Positions 18,506 through 27,169 of a stretch of 64,000 nucleotides of DNA are shown here, one piece after another. Within the stretch, counting starts at the first letter, position 1; the number at the start of each line of letters is the position of its first letter. The position numbers and the translations under genes are program-made. Below the pieces are notes generated by a model. That model searched no databases, was not told the origin of the DNA, and saw nothing but the letters and a program-made list of their open reading frames with translations. Source of the DNA: CAVRRZ01 sp963723745 (GTDB taxonomy: Bacteria > Actinomycetota > Actinomycetes > Mycobacteriales > Geodermatophilaceae); contig CAVRRZ010000005.1 of NCBI GenBank assembly GCA_963723745.1, positions 1,116,001 to 1,180,000 of the forward strand, in the 5' to 3' direction.

Positions 18506-18697
18506 TCAGGCCGCGCGGCGGGCGGGCGCCGCCGGGACGACCGACTCGAGGTCGCCGGCGAACACTGCGGTGCCGCAGTCGGCGCACGCCCACTCGGGGC
18601 ACTCGCCGCCGTCGTCGGTGTGCCCGTCGACGCAGGGCGGCTGCACGAAGCTGCGCTCGTCCTCGCAGGCCGGGCACGGCCACTCGCGTTGGTACAT
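18506..18697 (-). CDS. Small zinc-ribbon protein
   Basis: A 63-residue protein starting at ATG 18697 with GGAGGGGAG just upstream. Two CxxC pairs (WPCPACEDE and WACADCGTA) plus two central Cys residues (PPCVDG and GGECPEW) predict a zinc ribbon. The tail is Ala/Arg-rich. It lies between glnD and ffh on the same strand. Function unknown; small proteins of this type often bind nucleic acid or other proteins. The longer in-frame extension to 18814 has no Cys and no conserved features. Confidence 0.7.
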   Translation of the reverse strand: MYQREWPCPACEDERSFVQPPCVDGHTDDGGECPEWACADCGTAVFAGDLESVVPAAPARRAA

Positions 18698-18776
18698 GGG
18701 TGCGCTCCCCTCCGGCAGGACCGTTCCGTCCCGCTCGCGAGCAAGGTCGCACGGACCACTGACAGGACGAAGCACC

Positions 18777-21095
18777 TCAGACCGGCGTGTCGGTGCCCTC
18801 GGACGCCACGACACCCCGGGCCGCCGCCACCAGCGCCGCCTCGATGCGCGCCCGCTGCCGCGGGTCCAGGGGGCCGTCGGGTGAGGCGACGTAGAAGGAG
18901 TCGACCGCGTCGGCGCCGAGGGTCTCCACCCGCGCCGCCGTCACGTCCAGTCCCTCCCCTGCCAGTGCCGCGGTCAGCCGGTAGAGCAGGCCGGCACGGT
19001 CCCCGGCCCGCACCTCGACGATGCCGGTGGCCTCGCCGGTGACCTCGCTGTCGTGCCACGAGATGCGGGGCGGCGCCGACCGGTCGGCGTCCTGGCGGTA
19101 GTCGGCCTCGCGCTGCCGCAGCCGTTCGGCCAGCGGCAGGGTGCCCTCCAGGGCCGCGCGGACGCCGTCGGCGAGGATCTGCGGCACGGGCGCACGCCCG
19201 AAGCGGGGCCGGACGGCGAACACCGCCGTCCCCCGTCCGTCGGTGACCGACAGCTTCGCGGCCCGCACGTCGAGCTGGTTGAGTGCGAGCACGCCGGCCA
19301 GGGAGCTGAAGATGCCGGGCCGGTCGGGTGCGCCGATGGTGACCTGCTGCCCGTCGGCGACGTCGACCACGCCGACGGTGACCGCGCCGCTGGTCGAGTC
19401 GGGCGGCGCCGAGGTGACCGTGGGCTCGGCCGGCGAGAGCACCGGTTCCGGCTCGGACGACGGCGCCGCGCCGAGCCGTGCCTGCACCCGCGCGACGAGC
19501 GCCGCCACCAGGTGCGCCTTCCACGGCGACCACGCCGACGTGCCGGTCGCCGCCCCGTCGGCCTGCGCCAGCGCGTGCAGCAGCTGCAGCACGGTGCTGT
19601 CGTGGGCGATGGTCGCCGCGACGCGGTCGATCGTGGCCGGGTCGTCGACGTCGCGGCGGGTCGCGGTGTCGGGCAGCAGCAGGTGGTGGCGCACCAGCGC
19701 ACCGAGCACGTCGACGTCGGCGGAGGCGAACCCCATGCGCGCGCCGATCCGGCGGGCCACCGGCTCACCGGCCTCGCTGTGGTCGCCATCGGAGCCCTTG
19801 CCGATGTCGTGCAGCAGCGCCCCGACGAGCAGCAGGTCCGGGCGGTCGACGTCGCGGGTCAGCTCGGCGGCTGCGGCGGCGGCCTCCATGAGGTGGCGGT
19901 CGACGGTGTACCGGTGCCACGGGTGGCGCTGGGGCAGCGACCTGACCCGGTCCCACTCGGGCAGCACGCCGGCGAGCAGGCCCTCGTGGTCGAGCTGCTC
20001 GAGCACGGCGACGGCCGGCCGTCCGCTGGCCAGCAGGCGCAGGAACGACCAGCGCACCTCCGGGGGCCAGGGCTCGGGCAGCGGCGGCGAGTGCGCGGCG
20101 AGCACCTTCAGCGTGTACGGCGACAGCGGCAGGCCGGCCCGCGCTGCGGCGGCGGCCGCGCGCAGCAGCAGGCCCGGGTCGGTGGCGGGCCGCGCGTCGC
20201 GCGCGAGCACCACCTCGTCGCCCTGGCGGACGACGCCCTCGGCCAGCGGCTCGCGCCGCACCCGCCGGTACCGGCTGCGCGGACGGCGGTCCAGCCCCGC
20301 CTCGACGCGGCGCCAGGTCTCGTCGGCGACGAAGGCCAGCCGGCGGCCGGTGAGGCTGACCTCGCGGAGCAGGGTGTCCTCGTCGGCCAGCCCGAGCGCC
20401 TCGGCGACCGGGCGCTGCTCCTGCCGGACGAGGGTGTCCACCGGCCGTCCCGCCCGGCGGCGCAGTTCGTCGCGGACGTCGAGCAGGAAGCCGTACGCCC
20501 GCTCCACGGCGGAGCCGGGTTCGTCGGCCAACTGGGCGGCGGCGACCGCCCGCAGCACCTGGACCTCCCGCAGGCCGCCGTAGGCCTCCTTGAGGTCGGG
20601 CTCGATCAGGAAGGCGAGCTCCCCGACCACCCGGGCGCGGTCGCGGCGCAGGTCGCGCAGCTGCGGCAGCAGGCGGGCCGCCGACTGCCGCCAGGTCGCG
20701 AGCGTCGCCGTCCGAAGGGCGGAGGCGAGGGCGGCGTCGCCGGCGACCAGCCGGGTGTCGAGCAGCCCCAGACCGGCCTTGACGTCGCTGCCGGCGACGC
20801 GGACGGCCTCCGGGACGGTGCGCACCGAGTGGTCCAGCCGCAGCCCGGCGTCCCAGATCGGGTACCAGAGGGCGTCGGCGACGGCGGCGATCCCGGGCCG
20901 GTGGTCGTGCACGAGCACGAGGTCGACGTCGCCGTGGGGCGGCAGCTCCCGCCGTCCGTGGCTGCCGACGGCGACGAGAGCGACGCCCTCGGACCCGTCG
21001 GGCAGGGCGTCGGCCAGCAGGCCGGCGAGCCAGTCGTCGAGCACCGCGCCCCGCTCGGCGCGGGGAAGATCGGCCAGTTTCGCGACGTCGATCAC
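18777..21095 (-). CDS. glnD: PII uridylyl-/adenylyl-transferase GlnD
   Basis: GlnD modifies PII according to glutamine level; in Streptomyces and Corynebacterium it adenylylates Tyr51 of GlnK. From the GTG at 21095 (GGAGGAGGG upstream) it has 772 residues. In order: nucleotidyltransferase domain (GSHGRRELPPHGDVDLVLVHD), GlnD linker domain (EPDLKEAYGGLREVQ), an HD hydrolase domain (LLHDIGKGSDGDHSEAG) and two C-terminal ACT domains (APDRPGIFSSLAG and AGDRAGLLYRLTAAL). The usual GxSD of the first motif reads HGDVD, a modest variation. It follows glnB and amtB; the palindrome at 21129-21190 lies between glnB and glnD. Confidence 0.95.
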   Translation of the reverse strand: MIDVAKLADLPRAERGAVLDDWLAGLLADALPDGSEGVALVAVGSHGRRELPPHGDVDLVLVHDHRPGIAAVADALWYPIWDAGLRLDHSVRTVPEAVRVAGSDVKAGLGLLDTRLVAGDAALASALRTATLATWRQSAARLLPQLRDLRRDRARVVGELAFLIEPDLKEAYGGLREVQVLRAVAAAQLADEPGSAVERAYGFLLDVRDELRRRAGRPVDTLVRQEQRPVAEALGLADEDTLLREVSLTGRRLAFVADETWRRVEAGLDRRPRSRYRRVRREPLAEGVVRQGDEVVLARDARPATDPGLLLRAAAAAARAGLPLSPYTLKVLAAHSPPLPEPWPPEVRWSFLRLLASGRPAVAVLEQLDHEGLLAGVLPEWDRVRSLPQRHPWHRYTVDRHLMEAAAAAAELTRDVDRPDLLLVGALLHDIGKGSDGDHSEAGEPVARRIGARMGFASADVDVLGALVRHHLLLPDTATRRDVDDPATIDRVAATIAHDSTVLQLLHALAQADGAATGTSAWSPWKAHLVAALVARVQARLGAAPSSEPEPVLSPAEPTVTSAPPDSTSGAVTVGVVDVADGQQVTIGAPDRPGIFSSLAGVLALNQLDVRAAKLSVTDGRGTAVFAVRPRFGRAPVPQILADGVRAALEGTLPLAERLRQREADYRQDADRSAPPRISWHDSEVTGEATGIVEVRAGDRAGLLYRLTAALAGEGLDVTAARVETLGADAVDSFYVASPDGPLDPRQRARIEAALVAAARGVVASEGTDTPV

Positions 21096-21128
21096 GCGCC
21101 CTCCTCCCCCACACCGGTCGAGATCGGC

Positions 21129-21190
21129 GTCGAGATCTGCACACTCGTACGCTTCGGGGCCTCCGGAGCGACGAGTGTGCAGATCTCGAC
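21129..21190. repeat. Long palindrome B between glnB and glnD
   Basis: Perfect 20-base arms (21129-21148, beginning GTCGAGATCTGCACAC, and 21171-21190) flank a 22-base loop that can extend the stem (CGCT with AGCG, CGG with CCG). It starts five bases after the glnB stop and ends about 34 bases before the glnD start. It could attenuate transcription from amtB-glnB into glnD, or be a dispersed repeat of the same kind as the palindromes near 11.1, 29.7 and 36.7 kb. Confidence 0.8.
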
Positions 21191-21195
21191 CGTGC

Positions 21196-21534
21196 CTACA
21201 GGGCGTCGTCCCCGCGTTCGCCGGTGCGCACCCGCACCACCTCGTCGACCGTGGTGACCCAGACCTTGCCGTCGCCGATCTGGCCGGTGGACGCCGACTC
21301 GACCACCGCGTCGACGACGCGGGCGGCGTCGGCCTCGGTGACCACGATCTCGATGCGCACCTTGGGCACGAAGTCGACCTGGTACTCCGCGCCGCGGTAG
21401 ACCTCGGTGTGGCCGCGCTGGCGGCCGAAGCCCTGGACCTCGCTGACGGTGAGGCCCTGCACACCGATCAGCTCGAGGGCGTTCTTGACGTCGTCGAGCT
21501 TGAACGGCTTGACGATCGCGGTGACGAGCTTCAC
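21196..21534 (-). CDS. glnB: PII nitrogen regulatory protein
   Basis: A 112-residue trimeric PII protein that senses ATP/ADP and 2-oxoglutarate. The modification site Tyr51 is in the T loop (YRGAEYQVDFVPK), and the ATP-binding ends KLVTAIVKPFKLDDVK and GDGKVWVTTVDEVVRVRTGERG are intact. It starts with GTG overlapping the amtB stop (GTGA). The amtB-glnB-glnD order means PII, its membrane partner AmtB and its modifying enzyme are made together. Being beside amtB, it is functionally GlnK-like. Confidence 0.96.
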   Translation of the reverse strand: MKLVTAIVKPFKLDDVKNALELIGVQGLTVSEVQGFGRQRGHTEVYRGAEYQVDFVPKVRIEIVVTEADAARVVDAVVESASTGQIGDGKVWVTTVDEVVRVRTGERGDDAL

Positions 21535-22862
21535 GCCAGGCTCCTCTCGGTGGTGGTGGTGGTGGCCGTGCCGGCCGGCGCCTGGTGGAGCGCCGAGCCG
21601 CTGGAGCTCAGGCTGGTGAAGTCGTAGCCCGACTCGGCGTGGACGACGGTGTCGATGCCGGCGACCTCATCTTCCTCCGCGATGCGGAAGCCCATCGTCT
21701 TCTGGATGGCCGTGCCGATGATCCAGGTCAGGACGAAGGAGAACACGAGCACCGCCAGCGCACCGACGACCTGGCGCCAGAGCTGGTCGAGGCCACCGCC
21801 GTAGAGGAGGCCGTCGACACCCGCGGGGGCCGCCGCCGACCCGAGGAAGCCGATGGCGACGGTGCCCCAGAGGCCGCCGACGAGGTGGACGCCGACGACG
21901 TCGAGCGAGTCGTCGTAGCCGAGCTTGTACTTCAGGCCCACGGCCAGGGCGCACAGGACGCCGGAGAGGGCGCCGACCAGGATCGCGCCGACCGGCGAGA
22001 CCGCCGAGCAGGCCGGGGTGATCGCGACCAGACCGGCGACGACGCCGGACGCGGCGCCCAGCGACGTGGCGTGCCCGTCGCGCAGCTTCTCGATCGCCAG
22101 CCAGCCCAGGACGGCGGCGGCGGTGGCCACCAGCGTGTTCACCCAGGCCACCGCGGCGGTGTTGTTCGCGGCCACGGCGGAGCCGGCGTTGAAGCCGAAC
22201 CAGCCGAACCACAGCAGCCCGGCGCCGATCATGACCAGCGGCAGGTTGTGCGGGCGCATGGCCTCGCGGCCGAAGCCGCGGCGCTTGCCGAGGACGAAGG
22301 CCAGGGCCAGGCCGGCCGCGCCGGCGTTGATGTGGACGGCGGTGCCGCCGGCGAAGTCGATCGCGGCGAGGTCGTTGGCGATCCAGCCGCCGACGACGTC
22401 GTCGACGTCGAAGGCGAACACCCAGTGCGCGACCGGGAAGTAGACGATCGTGGCCCAGATGCCGACGAAGACCATCCAGGCGCCGAACTTGGCGCGGTCG
22501 GCGATCGCGCCGCTGATCAGCGCGACGGTGATGATCGCGAAGACGGCCTGGAAGCCGACGAAGGCCATGGCGGGCAGGCCGCCGGCCTCGCTGGTGGTGT
22601 CCTCCATCAGCCCGGCGAGGCCGAAGAACTCGGCGGGGTTGCCGAGCAGGCCGAGGCCGACGTCGTCGCCGAAAGCGATCGAGTAGCCGTAGAGCACCCA
22701 CAGCACGCTGACCAGGGCCAGCGCGCCGAAGCTCATCATCATCATGTTCAGCACGCTCTTGGCGCGGACCATGCCGCCGTAGAAGAGCGCGAGACCTGGG
22801 GTCATCAGCAGCACGAGGGCGGCGCTGGTGAGGATCCAGGCGGTGTCGCCGGTGTTGACCAC
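21531..22862 (-). CDS. amt: Ammonium transporter
   Basis: A 443-residue Amt/MEP/Rh transporter with about 11 membrane helices. The start DTAWILTSAALVLLMTPGLALFYGGMVR is the classic family signature, and later motifs such as AGGTAVHINAGAAGLALA and the C-terminal MGFRIAEEDEVAGID (the PII contact region) are present. There is no long signal peptide; the GTG at 22862 begins just before helix 1. It is the first gene of amt-glnB-glnD. A GlnR-like motif lies about 95 to 130 bases upstream. Confidence 0.95.
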   Translation of the reverse strand: MVNTGDTAWILTSAALVLLMTPGLALFYGGMVRAKSVLNMMMMSFGALALVSVLWVLYGYSIAFGDDVGLGLLGNPAEFFGLAGLMEDTTSEAGGLPAMAFVGFQAVFAIITVALISGAIADRAKFGAWMVFVGIWATIVYFPVAHWVFAFDVDDVVGGWIANDLAAIDFAGGTAVHINAGAAGLALAFVLGKRRGFGREAMRPHNLPLVMIGAGLLWFGWFGFNAGSAVAANNTAAVAWVNTLVATAAAVLGWLAIEKLRDGHATSLGAASGVVAGLVAITPACSAVSPVGAILVGALSGVLCALAVGLKYKLGYDDSLDVVGVHLVGGLWGTVAIGFLGSAAAPAGVDGLLYGGGLDQLWRQVVGALAVLVFSFVLTWIIGTAIQKTMGFRIAEEDEVAGIDTVVHAESGYDFTSLSSSGSALHQAPAGTATTTTTERSLA

Positions 22863-22955
22863 GGCAACCTCCTGTGGGGTCGTCGGCCGGGGGCCGCTGG
22901 GGCGGCCCCAGGACGGGGCCGGTGCGGGTTGCGGCGTTCACCGTGCCGTCCACGT

Positions 22956-22994
22956 GTTTCTGCCGGGCGCGCTCGTTCGTTTCGGGCCGGTGAA
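22956..22994 (-). promoter_or_regulatory. GlnR-like operator upstream of amt
   Basis: On the minus strand TTCAC-N6-GAAAC (22979-22994) is followed by a second GAAAC at 22956-22960, 23 bases start to start. The actinobacterial GlnR box is GTNAC-N6-GAAAC repeated with a 22-base period, so the first half fits well and the second only partly. Its position before amt-glnB-glnD makes GlnR control plausible. Confidence 0.35.
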
Positions 22995-23096
22995 CTCGAC
23001 TGCGCGTGTCCCGACCGCAGGTTGCCGACGTGTTGCGCAGGCCCGGGGAGATGACCGGCGTCACAGCGGATGCCCGTCATCGCCAGCTTGGTGCAA

Positions 23097-23113
23097 TTGC
23101 AACCTCGATGCAA
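23097..23113 (+). promoter_or_regulatory. Nur-type nickel-responsive operator before cbiMNQO
   Basis: TTGCAA-CCTCG-ATGCAA matches the Nur box described in Streptomyces coelicolor (tTGCaa-N5-ttGCAA) in all but one base. It overlaps another small palindrome, TGCAATTGCA (23092-23101), and lies 45 bases before the cbiM start. This suggests repression by a Fur-family nickel sensor, so the transporter most likely serves nickel at least in part. Confidence 0.6.
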
Positions 23114-23157
23114 TAAGCTGCCAAAGGTCAGACCACGGCTCGACGCCTGGAGGCAGC

Positions 23158-23856
23158 GTGCACGTCCCCGACGGATTCCTCGACGTCCCGACCTCGGTCG
23201 CGACCGGCGCCGTCGCGGCGGGCGCGGTGGCCATCGCGCTGAAGAAGTCGCGCCAGGAACTCGACGACCTGACCGCACCCCTGGCCGGCCTCACGGCCGC
23301 CTTCGTCTTCGCCGTGCAGATGATGAACTTCCCGGTCGCCGCCGGCACCAGCGGCCACCTGATGGGCGGCGCGCTCACGGCGGTCCTGGTCGGGCCATGG
23401 ACGGCGGTGCTGGTGATGACCGTCGTCCTGATGGTCCAGGCCCTGCTCTTCGCCGACGGCGGGCTGGTGGCCCTGGGCAGCAACGTCGTCCTGATCGGGC
23501 TGGTGACCGTGCTGGTCGGCTGGGGCGTCGCCCGGCTCGCCACCAAGGTCTGGTCCCCCTCCCGGACGGCGGTGCTCGCCGGCGCCGGCGTGGGCGCCTT
23601 CCTCTCCGTCCCGATCGCCGCGCTGGTGTTCGTCGGGCTGTTCGGCGTGGGGGGTGTCGCCGACGTGCCGCTGGGCAGCGTGGCCGCCTTCATGTCGGGC
23701 ATGCACGTGCTGATCGGGCTGGGCGAAGCGGCGATCACGGTCGCGGTGCTCGGCGCGGTCCTCGCCGTCCGGCCCGACCTGGTCTACGGCGCCCGGCACC
23801 TGCGCCGCACGACGCTGGCCCCCCGCGCGACCGAGACCACGGGAGCCGCCCGATGA
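23158..23856 (+). CDS. cbiM: Cobalt/nickel ECF transporter, substrate-binding membrane component CbiM
   Basis: A 232-residue S component of the CbiMNQO energy-coupling-factor transporter. The N-terminal HVPDGFLD supplies the metal ligands, with His at position 2 immediately after the start; the later motifs MNFPVAAGTSGHLMGGAL and LFADGGLVALGSN complete the site. About six hydrophobic helices are present. The GTG at 23158 (GGAGG upstream) is the only start that places His next to the N-terminus, which the family requires. The last four bases overlap the next gene. The Nur-type box upstream points to nickel. Confidence 0.95.
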   Translation: MHVPDGFLDVPTSVATGAVAAGAVAIALKKSRQELDDLTAPLAGLTAAFVFAVQMMNFPVAAGTSGHLMGGALTAVLVGPWTAVLVMTVVLMVQALLFADGGLVALGSNVVLIGLVTVLVGWGVARLATKVWSPSRTAVLAGAGVGAFLSVPIAALVFVGLFGVGGVADVPLGSVAAFMSGMHVLIGLGEAAITVAVLGAVLAVRPDLVYGARHLRRTTLAPRATETTGAAR

Positions 23857-24197
23857 ACCCGCACACCCGTCGCTTCTGGATCGTCGGCCTGCTCGTCACG
23901 CTGCTCATCGCCGGGGTGGCCAGCTGGTACGCCAGCGGTTCCCCCGACGGGCTGGAGTGGGCCGCCGAGAAGGCCGGCTTCATCGGCACCGCGCAGGACA
24001 GCGCTGTCGCCGGCTCGCCACTGGCCGACTACTCCGTCAGCGGCGTGGAGAACGGCCGGCTCTCCGGCGGCCTCGCCGGGCTGCTGGGCGTGTTCGCCAC
24101 CCTCGCGATCGTGGGCGGCCTGACCCTGCTGCTGCGCCGCCGCGGCTCCGCCGACCGCACCGACGAGGACGTCGAGCAGCCCGCCGGGAGCCGCTGA
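23853..24197 (+). CDS. cbiN: PDGLE-domain (CbiN-like) component of the Ni/Co transporter
   Basis: A 114-residue membrane protein with two helices, at about 8-27 and 78-97. Between them lies the signature SPDGLEWAAEKAGF of PDGLE proteins, which replace or resemble CbiN/NikN and are required for transport by CbiM-type S components. The ATG overlaps the cbiM stop (ATGA), and cbiQ starts two bases after its own stop. The short C-terminal tail is charged. Confidence 0.9.
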   Translation: MNPHTRRFWIVGLLVTLLIAGVASWYASGSPDGLEWAAEKAGFIGTAQDSAVAGSPLADYSVSGVENGRLSGGLAGLLGVFATLAIVGGLTLLLRRRGSADRTDEDVEQPAGSR

Positions 24198-24198
24198 G

Positions 24199-24975
24199 AT
24201 GGCGGCCATCGGCGTCCTGGGCGTCGCGCCGGTCACCGGCGAGAGCGTCGTCCACCGGCTCGAGGCGCACCTGAAGCTGGTCGCCGTCCTGTCGTTCGCG
24301 CTGGTCGTCGTCGCCACCCCGGTGCGCGCGGCCTGGGCGCCGGCCGCCTACGTCGGGTACCTGACGCTGATCCTCGGCGTCGCCGTGGTGGCCGGCGTGA
24401 GCGCCGCTCGGCTGGCCCGCGGGCTGCTGATCGAGATCCCGTTCGTGACGTTCGCGCTGCTGCTGCCGTTCGTGTCCAGCGGCCCGCGGGTCGACGTCGC
24501 CGGGCTGTCGCTGTCGGCCGACGGCCTGGCCGTCGGTGGCGGGATCCTGGCCAAGGCGACGCTGTCGGTGCTCGCAGCCACGATCCTGGCCGCGACGACG
24601 GAGCCGCGGGAGCTGCTGCGCGGGCTGGAGCGGCTGCGGCTGCCGCAGCTGCTCGTGCAGATCCTGACGTTCATGATCCGCTACGCCGACGTGGTCACCG
24701 CCGAGCTACGCCGCATGCGCATGGCCCGTGAGGCGCGCGGCTTCCGGGGCCGGCACCTGGGCGCGCTGAAGGTGCTCGGGCCGACGGCGGGCGCGCTGTT
24801 CATCCGCTCGTTCGAGCGGGGCGAGCGGGTGCACCTGGCGATGCTGTCGCGCGGCTACACCGGCACGCTGCCCAGCGGCCCCACGTCCACGGTCTCGCCG
24901 CAGGCCTGGTGGACGGCGCTGAGCCTGCCGATCGCCGCCGCGCTCGTGCTCGTCACGGGGTTCCTCGCGGGGTGA
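24199..24975 (+). CDS. cbiQ: ECF transporter transmembrane component CbiQ
   Basis: A 258-residue T component that couples the ATPase to CbiM. Several hydrophobic helices surround the two short coupling motifs of the family: MRMAREARGFRG and ERVHLAMLSRGYTG (ARG-type signatures that contact CbiO). It has normal length and its final TGA overlaps the cbiO GTG start (GTGA). Confidence 0.93.
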   Translation: MAAIGVLGVAPVTGESVVHRLEAHLKLVAVLSFALVVVATPVRAAWAPAAYVGYLTLILGVAVVAGVSAARLARGLLIEIPFVTFALLLPFVSSGPRVDVAGLSLSADGLAVGGGILAKATLSVLAATILAATTEPRELLRGLERLRLPQLLVQILTFMIRYADVVTAELRRMRMAREARGFRGRHLGALKVLGPTAGALFIRSFERGERVHLAMLSRGYTGTLPSGPTSTVSPQAWWTALSLPIAAALVLVTGFLAG

Positions 24976-25742
24976 CCGCTCCCCCGTCGCCGCCGGGTGG
25001 GCACCCGCCGCCGTCCTTGCTTGTCGACGACCTGGCGTTCGCCTACCCGGACGGCCACCAGGCGCTGTTCGGCGTCGACCTGCGCATCGAGAAGGGCGAG
25101 CGGGTGGCCCTGCTCGGCCCCAACGGCGCGGGCAAGACCACGCTGGTGCTGCACCTCAACGGCATCCTGCGCGGCGGGCGCGGCCGGGTCGAGGTTGCCG
25201 GGCTGCCGGTGGAGAAGCAGAACCTCAGCGAGATCCGCCGCCGGGTGGGCGTGGTGTTCCAGGACCCGGACGACCAGCTGTTCATGCCCACGGTCGGTGA
25301 GGACGTGGCGTTCGGCCCGCGCAACCTCGGACTGCCCGAGCCCGAGGTGGCCGCCCGCGTGGCCGAAGCGCTGGACAAGGTGGGCATGTCCGGCTTCGCC
25401 GACCGGCCGCCGCACCACCTCTCGTTCGGCCAGCGCCGCCGGGTGGCCGTGGCCACGGTCCTGTCGATGCACCCGGAGATCCTGGTGCTCGACGAGCCGT
25501 CGTCCAACCTCGACCCGGCCGGCCGCCGCGAGCTGGCCGAGGTGCTCGAGGCCCTGCCGGTGACCCTCTTCATGGTCACCCACGACTTGCCCTACGCCCT
25601 GCAGCTGTGCCCGCGTTCGGTGGTGCTCGACCGTGGCCAGGTGGTGGCAGACGGCAATACGGCCGAGCTACTGGCCGACGCCGACCTGCTGGCCCGACAC
25701 CGGCTGGAGCTGCCGTTCGGCTTCGACCCCAGCCGAGTCTGA
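24972..25742 (+). CDS. cbiO: ECF transporter ATPase CbiO
   Basis: A 256-residue ABC ATPase. Walker A is GPNGAGKTT, the Q loop VVFQDPDDQLF, the signature HHLSFGQRRRVAVA, Walker B ILVLDEPSSNLDP and the H loop MVTHDLPYA. The signature is LSFGQ rather than LSGGQ, a known variant of ECF ATPases. It uses a GTG start overlapping cbiQ. It is the only ATPase in the operon and could function as a homodimer. The 119-base gap downstream to the convergent ftsY gene shows only weak hairpins. Confidence 0.94.
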   Translation: MTAPPSPPGGHPPPSLLVDDLAFAYPDGHQALFGVDLRIEKGERVALLGPNGAGKTTLVLHLNGILRGGRGRVEVAGLPVEKQNLSEIRRRVGVVFQDPDDQLFMPTVGEDVAFGPRNLGLPEPEVAARVAEALDKVGMSGFADRPPHHLSFGQRRRVAVATVLSMHPEILVLDEPSSNLDPAGRRELAEVLEALPVTLFMVTHDLPYALQLCPRSVVLDRGQVVADGNTAELLADADLLARHRLELPFGFDPSRV

Positions 25743-25861
25743 ATCAGCGCCCGGGCAGCCGGTCCAGCGCTCAGGATGAACCCCGACGGCCCCGAAGCGG
25801 GGGCGGATTGGGCTACCTGGGTTCGCGCTGCCCCGATGAGGCAGGCGGCCAGAACGAGTTC

Positions 25862-27082
25862 TCAGTCGAGCGAGCCGACCAGGCCCTCCGCGAACTCGCG
25901 GGGCTCGAACGGCGCCAGGTCGTCGGGGCCCTCCCCCAGGCCGACCAGCTTCACCGGGATGCCCAGTTCGCGCTGCACCGAGACCACGATGCCGCCCTTC
26001 GCCGTCCCGTCCAGCTTGGTCAGCACGACACCGGTGACCTCCACGGCCTCGGTGAACACCCGGGCCTGCACGACGCCGTTCTGCCCCGTCGTCGCGTCGA
26101 GCACGAGCAGCGTCTCGGTGACCGGCGCCTGCTTCTCGACGACCCGCTTGACCTTGCCGAGCTCGTCCATCAGGCCGGACTTGGTGTGCAGCCGGCCGGC
26201 GGTGTCGATGACGACGGTGTCGGCCTCGCCCTCGATGCCGGTGCGCACCGCCTCGAACGCCACCGACGCCGGGTCGCCGCCCTCACGGCCGCGCACCGTC
26301 AGCACGCCCACCCGCTCGCCCCACGTCTCCAGCTGATCGGCCGCGGCGGCCCGGAAGGTGTCGGCCGCGCCCAGCACGACGCTCTTGCCGTCGCCCACCA
26401 GCACCCGGGCGATCTTGCCGACCGTCGTCGTCTTGCCGGCCCCGTTGACGCCCACCACCAGCACGACGCCCGGCTTGCCCTCGTGCCGATCGGTGCCGAG
26501 CGTGCGGTCCAGCTCGGGACCCAGTACCGCCGTCAGCTCGGTGACCAGCAGCTCGCGCAGCTCCGCGCCCGACGCGGTCGCCAGCACCATCGACTGGGTG
26601 CGCAGCCGCTCGACGATCTGCGTGGTCGCGGTGACGCCCACGTCGGCGGCGAGCAGGGTCTCCTCGATCTCCTCCCAGTCGTCCTCGGTCAGCTGCTCGC
26701 GGGCCAGCACGGTGAGCAGGCCGCGGCCCAGCGACGACTGCGAGCGGGCCAGCCGCGACCGCAGCCGCGCCATGCGGCCCGCTGAGGGCGGCGGCTGCTC
26801 GATGACCAGCCCGCGCTCCGGCTCGGCCGGCGGCAGCTCCACCTCCGGCGGCGCCTCGGGCTGCACGGTGTCCGGCTGCGCCTGCTCACTCGGAACGGGA
26901 GGAACCGGAGCCGGCGGCGCCGGTCGCTCGGTCGGCGCAGGGGGCCGCGGTCGCGTCAGGGTGGTGCCCGTCGCGGCGTCGTCGTCCAGCCGGGTGACCC
27001 TCCGGCCACGGCCGACCAGCAGCCCCACGCCGACGAGGACGGCGACGACGAGGATCGCGATCGCGATCAGCACGAACTCCAT
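25862..27082 (-). CDS. ftsY: Signal recognition particle receptor FtsY
   Basis: The membrane receptor of SRP (406 residues). An N-terminal membrane helix (MEFVLIAIAILVVAVLVGVG) replaces the amphipathic anchor of enterobacteria, as is usual in actinobacteria. A proline/glutamate-rich linker (about 30-115) leads to the NG domain: G1 GVNGAGKTT, DTAGRLHTK and TKLDGTAKGG. The ATG at 27082 starts exactly at the membrane helix; the longer frame from 27139 adds no conserved residues. It is convergent with cbiO and diverges from the PhoD-like gene. Confidence 0.96.
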   Translation of the reverse strand: MEFVLIAIAILVVAVLVGVGLLVGRGRRVTRLDDDAATGTTLTRPRPPAPTERPAPPAPVPPVPSEQAQPDTVQPEAPPEVELPPAEPERGLVIEQPPPSAGRMARLRSRLARSQSSLGRGLLTVLAREQLTEDDWEEIEETLLAADVGVTATTQIVERLRTQSMVLATASGAELRELLVTELTAVLGPELDRTLGTDRHEGKPGVVLVVGVNGAGKTTTVGKIARVLVGDGKSVVLGAADTFRAAAADQLETWGERVGVLTVRGREGGDPASVAFEAVRTGIEGEADTVVIDTAGRLHTKSGLMDELGKVKRVVEKQAPVTETLLVLDATTGQNGVVQARVFTEAVEVTGVVLTKLDGTAKGGIVVSVQRELGIPVKLVGLGEGPDDLAPFEPREFAEGLVGSLD

Positions 27083-27169
27083 GCCGCGATCCTCCCAGGC
27101 GGCACCGGCGCTCACCCGGGAGGACGGACACCCAGGCATTTCCCAGCCCGATGCAGCAGGCTGGAGGGC

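Noticed and set aside
22863..23157. Cobalamin riboswitch upstream of cbiM
   Set aside because: No B12-box-like sequence; the region is short and contains a Nur-type operator instead.
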